From Clostridium ljungdahlii DSM 13528 (lineage in GTDB: Bacteria > Bacillota > Clostridia > Clostridiales > Clostridiaceae): 64,000 nt of DNA. Each line of letters starts with the position of its first letter. Position 1 is the stretch's first letter. Below are positions 63,026-64,000 of this stretch, piece after piece. The notes under the pieces are model-generated. The model was not told the DNA's origin and did not search any database. It saw only the letters and a program-made list of their open reading frames with translations. A program made the translations under genes and the position numbers. The stretch covers positions 4,216,001 through 4,280,000 of the forward strand of contig NC_014328.1 of NCBI RefSeq assembly GCF_000143685.1. Direction: 5' to 3'.

Positions 63026-63408
63026 TTAAAAGAAAATAGACTAGTATACTGACTGGATGGCTATTTCTTTAAAAATGCCTTAAATTTAATCGTCTATACG
63101 CCTTCAGAATATTGTATATTATCCGCTATATAGACTATATATTAATATTATGCTATACTCTTATTTGTTATTATAATTTTGCCCTTTTATATAAAAAATT
63201 ATAAGCAAATATGCCTAAATCTATTGAACTTATCTAGAGACACAACTATTCTTTACCCCACCTTGAAAAAAGCAGAGAACTAAAGTCTATGATTTTGCAT
63301 AAATTACTTTTACAAGGTTCGGTGGAGTAATAGGATAAAATTTAACTTAATAGATATGGCATATTTTTTACATAAATTAAAATTAAAATAGAAAGAAGCG
63401 ATTAAAAA
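63026..63408. other. Leader region before the secreted Ig-like protein
   Basis: A 383-bp divergent gap with no coding frame. It holds a long-range inverted repeat, TTACCCCACC (63253-63262) with GGTGGAGTAA (63321-63330), 9 of 10 pairs around 58 bases, ending 79 bp before the next start. It might be part of a leader structure. I could not match it to a known riboswitch. Confidence 0.3.
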
Positions 63409-64000
63409 GTGAAGAAACTTATTAAAAACTTCGTATTATTTTGCGGAATTTATGCAATTGCTCAAGGCTCTCACTGTACAATTGCATTAGCTGCAAATAA
63501 TATGGACAAGTCTTCTAACGTATCAACTGTTACCGCTTCAACTAGTTTAGATACTAATAAAGATATTTCTAATTCAAAAACTATTGATGGTAACACTAAT
63601 AGCAGCAATGATAAAAGCGCCAGTGAAAACAATACTCCAGAAAAGGCTAATTCAAATGTCAATCAAAGCACAAATTACGATACCATTGTAAAAGTTAGTA
63701 TTCCTGTAAGTAAAAAGTGGAAAATAAGCTTTAACCAACCAGTAGATGTAAATTCCTTAAGTGGTAAAATAAGACTAGTTGACAATAATAATACTGAAGT
63801 TCCACTAACTTTTTCTTCAACAGATTTCGGAATGTCCGTTATTGTATCACCTACGAATGTTTGTAATCCAGACACAGACTATACTTTAACTATAAGTGGA
63901 AATATAGTATCCAGATACAACAAAACACTTAAAAATCCTACTGTAGTAGAATTTAAAACCGCACCAGTTATATCTTCTATAGATAACATAAGCGTAACTA
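63409..64000 (+). CDS. Secreted Ig-like (Big_5/SbsA-type) domain protein, N-terminal part
   Basis: The frame starts at GTG 63409 and runs off the window after 197 residues. A signal peptide is clear: MKKLIKNFVLFCGIYAIAQG then SHCTIALA, followed by AANNMDKSSN. A Ser/Thr/Asn-rich linker of about 65 residues leads into a domain with KKWKISFNQPVDVNSLSGKI, then IRLVDNNNTEVPL and NPDTDYTLTISGNIVSRYNK. The SFNQPVDVNSLSG...TYTL-I...A-D...K pattern is typical of Big_5 bacterial Ig-like domains, which are repeated in surface proteins of clostridia. The downstream domains are not visible. No strong ribosome site precedes the GTG. Confidence 0.7.
   Translation, partial: MKKLIKNFVLFCGIYAIAQGSHCTIALAANNMDKSSNVSTVTASTSLDTNKDISNSKTIDGNTNSSNDKSASENNTPEKANSNVNQSTNYDTIVKVSIPVSKKWKISFNQPVDVNSLSGKIRLVDNNNTEVPLTFSSTDFGMSVIVSPTNVCNPDTDYTLTISGNIVSRYNKTLKNPTVVEFKTAPVISSIDNISVT

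Noticed and set aside
63240-63335. Cyclic di-GMP riboswitch before the secreted Ig-like protein
   Set aside because: The class I and class II consensus motifs were looked for and not seen; only one imperfect long-range stem is present.

Overview
This window looks like chromosome from a low-GC, spore-forming Clostridium (cluster I). The DNA is very AT-rich. Genes have strong AGGAGG-type ribosome sites and several TTG or GTG starts. There are three GerA-type germinant-receptor operons, a CwlD amidase, a GerA-adjacent SpoVD/FtsI-class transpeptidase, and a Cys T-box. The 4-hydroxybutyrate dehydrogenase resembles, from memory, the C. kluyveri enzyme. I see no rRNA genes, intact IS element, prophage or CRISPR array.

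Layout. 1-7 kb: the end of a chemoreceptor, a dead transposase, a PadR regulator with a DUF2889 gene that shares its operator, a three-box DnaA cluster, a Dus enzyme, a small FTCD-C protein, and a class B penicillin-binding protein. 7-13.5 kb: an alpha/beta hydrolase, a MASE3-GGDEF diguanylate cyclase, and germination operon 1 (A-B-C) between two decayed gene fragments. 13.8-18.4 kb: a surface-glycan cluster (GtrA flippase, GT2, GT39, WsfD-like). 18.6-24.7 kb: a metabolic island with a ThDP enzyme, 4-hydroxybutyrate dehydrogenase and LysR facing an SDR and a PuuP-like permease. 25-36.7 kb: germination operons 2 (A-C-B) and 3 (A-C-D-B-B), with marR-GNAT-yhaM and a tiny TTG-started protein between them.

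36.8-50 kb is a leftward housekeeping block: cggR-gap-pgk-tpi-gpmI-eno (lower glycolysis, with a CggR operator), secG-rnr-smpB (secretion and RNA quality control), and rpoN, degV and trmL. 50-64 kb holds cwlD, a nucleotidase, an EamA transporter, a PBECR-like protein, tRNA-Leu(CAG), VanW, cinA, nth, plsC, queG, cysK-cysE under a Cys T-box, BrkB, and the start of a secreted Ig-like protein.

The most unusual content is non-coding. Three 243-244 bp long-hairpin elements sit directly after cwlD, cinA and nth. They share one loop sequence, their stems diverge but still pair, and all three have the same orientation relative to the gene they follow. A second candidate is a compact RNA of about 150 nt with its own consensus promoter inside the end of the PBECR gene. 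The ThDP enzyme/4-hydroxybutyrate dehydrogenase pair may be a 2-oxoglutarate to 4-hydroxybutyrate route rather than acetolactate synthesis. All family names come from reading the translated sequences; no database search was run.
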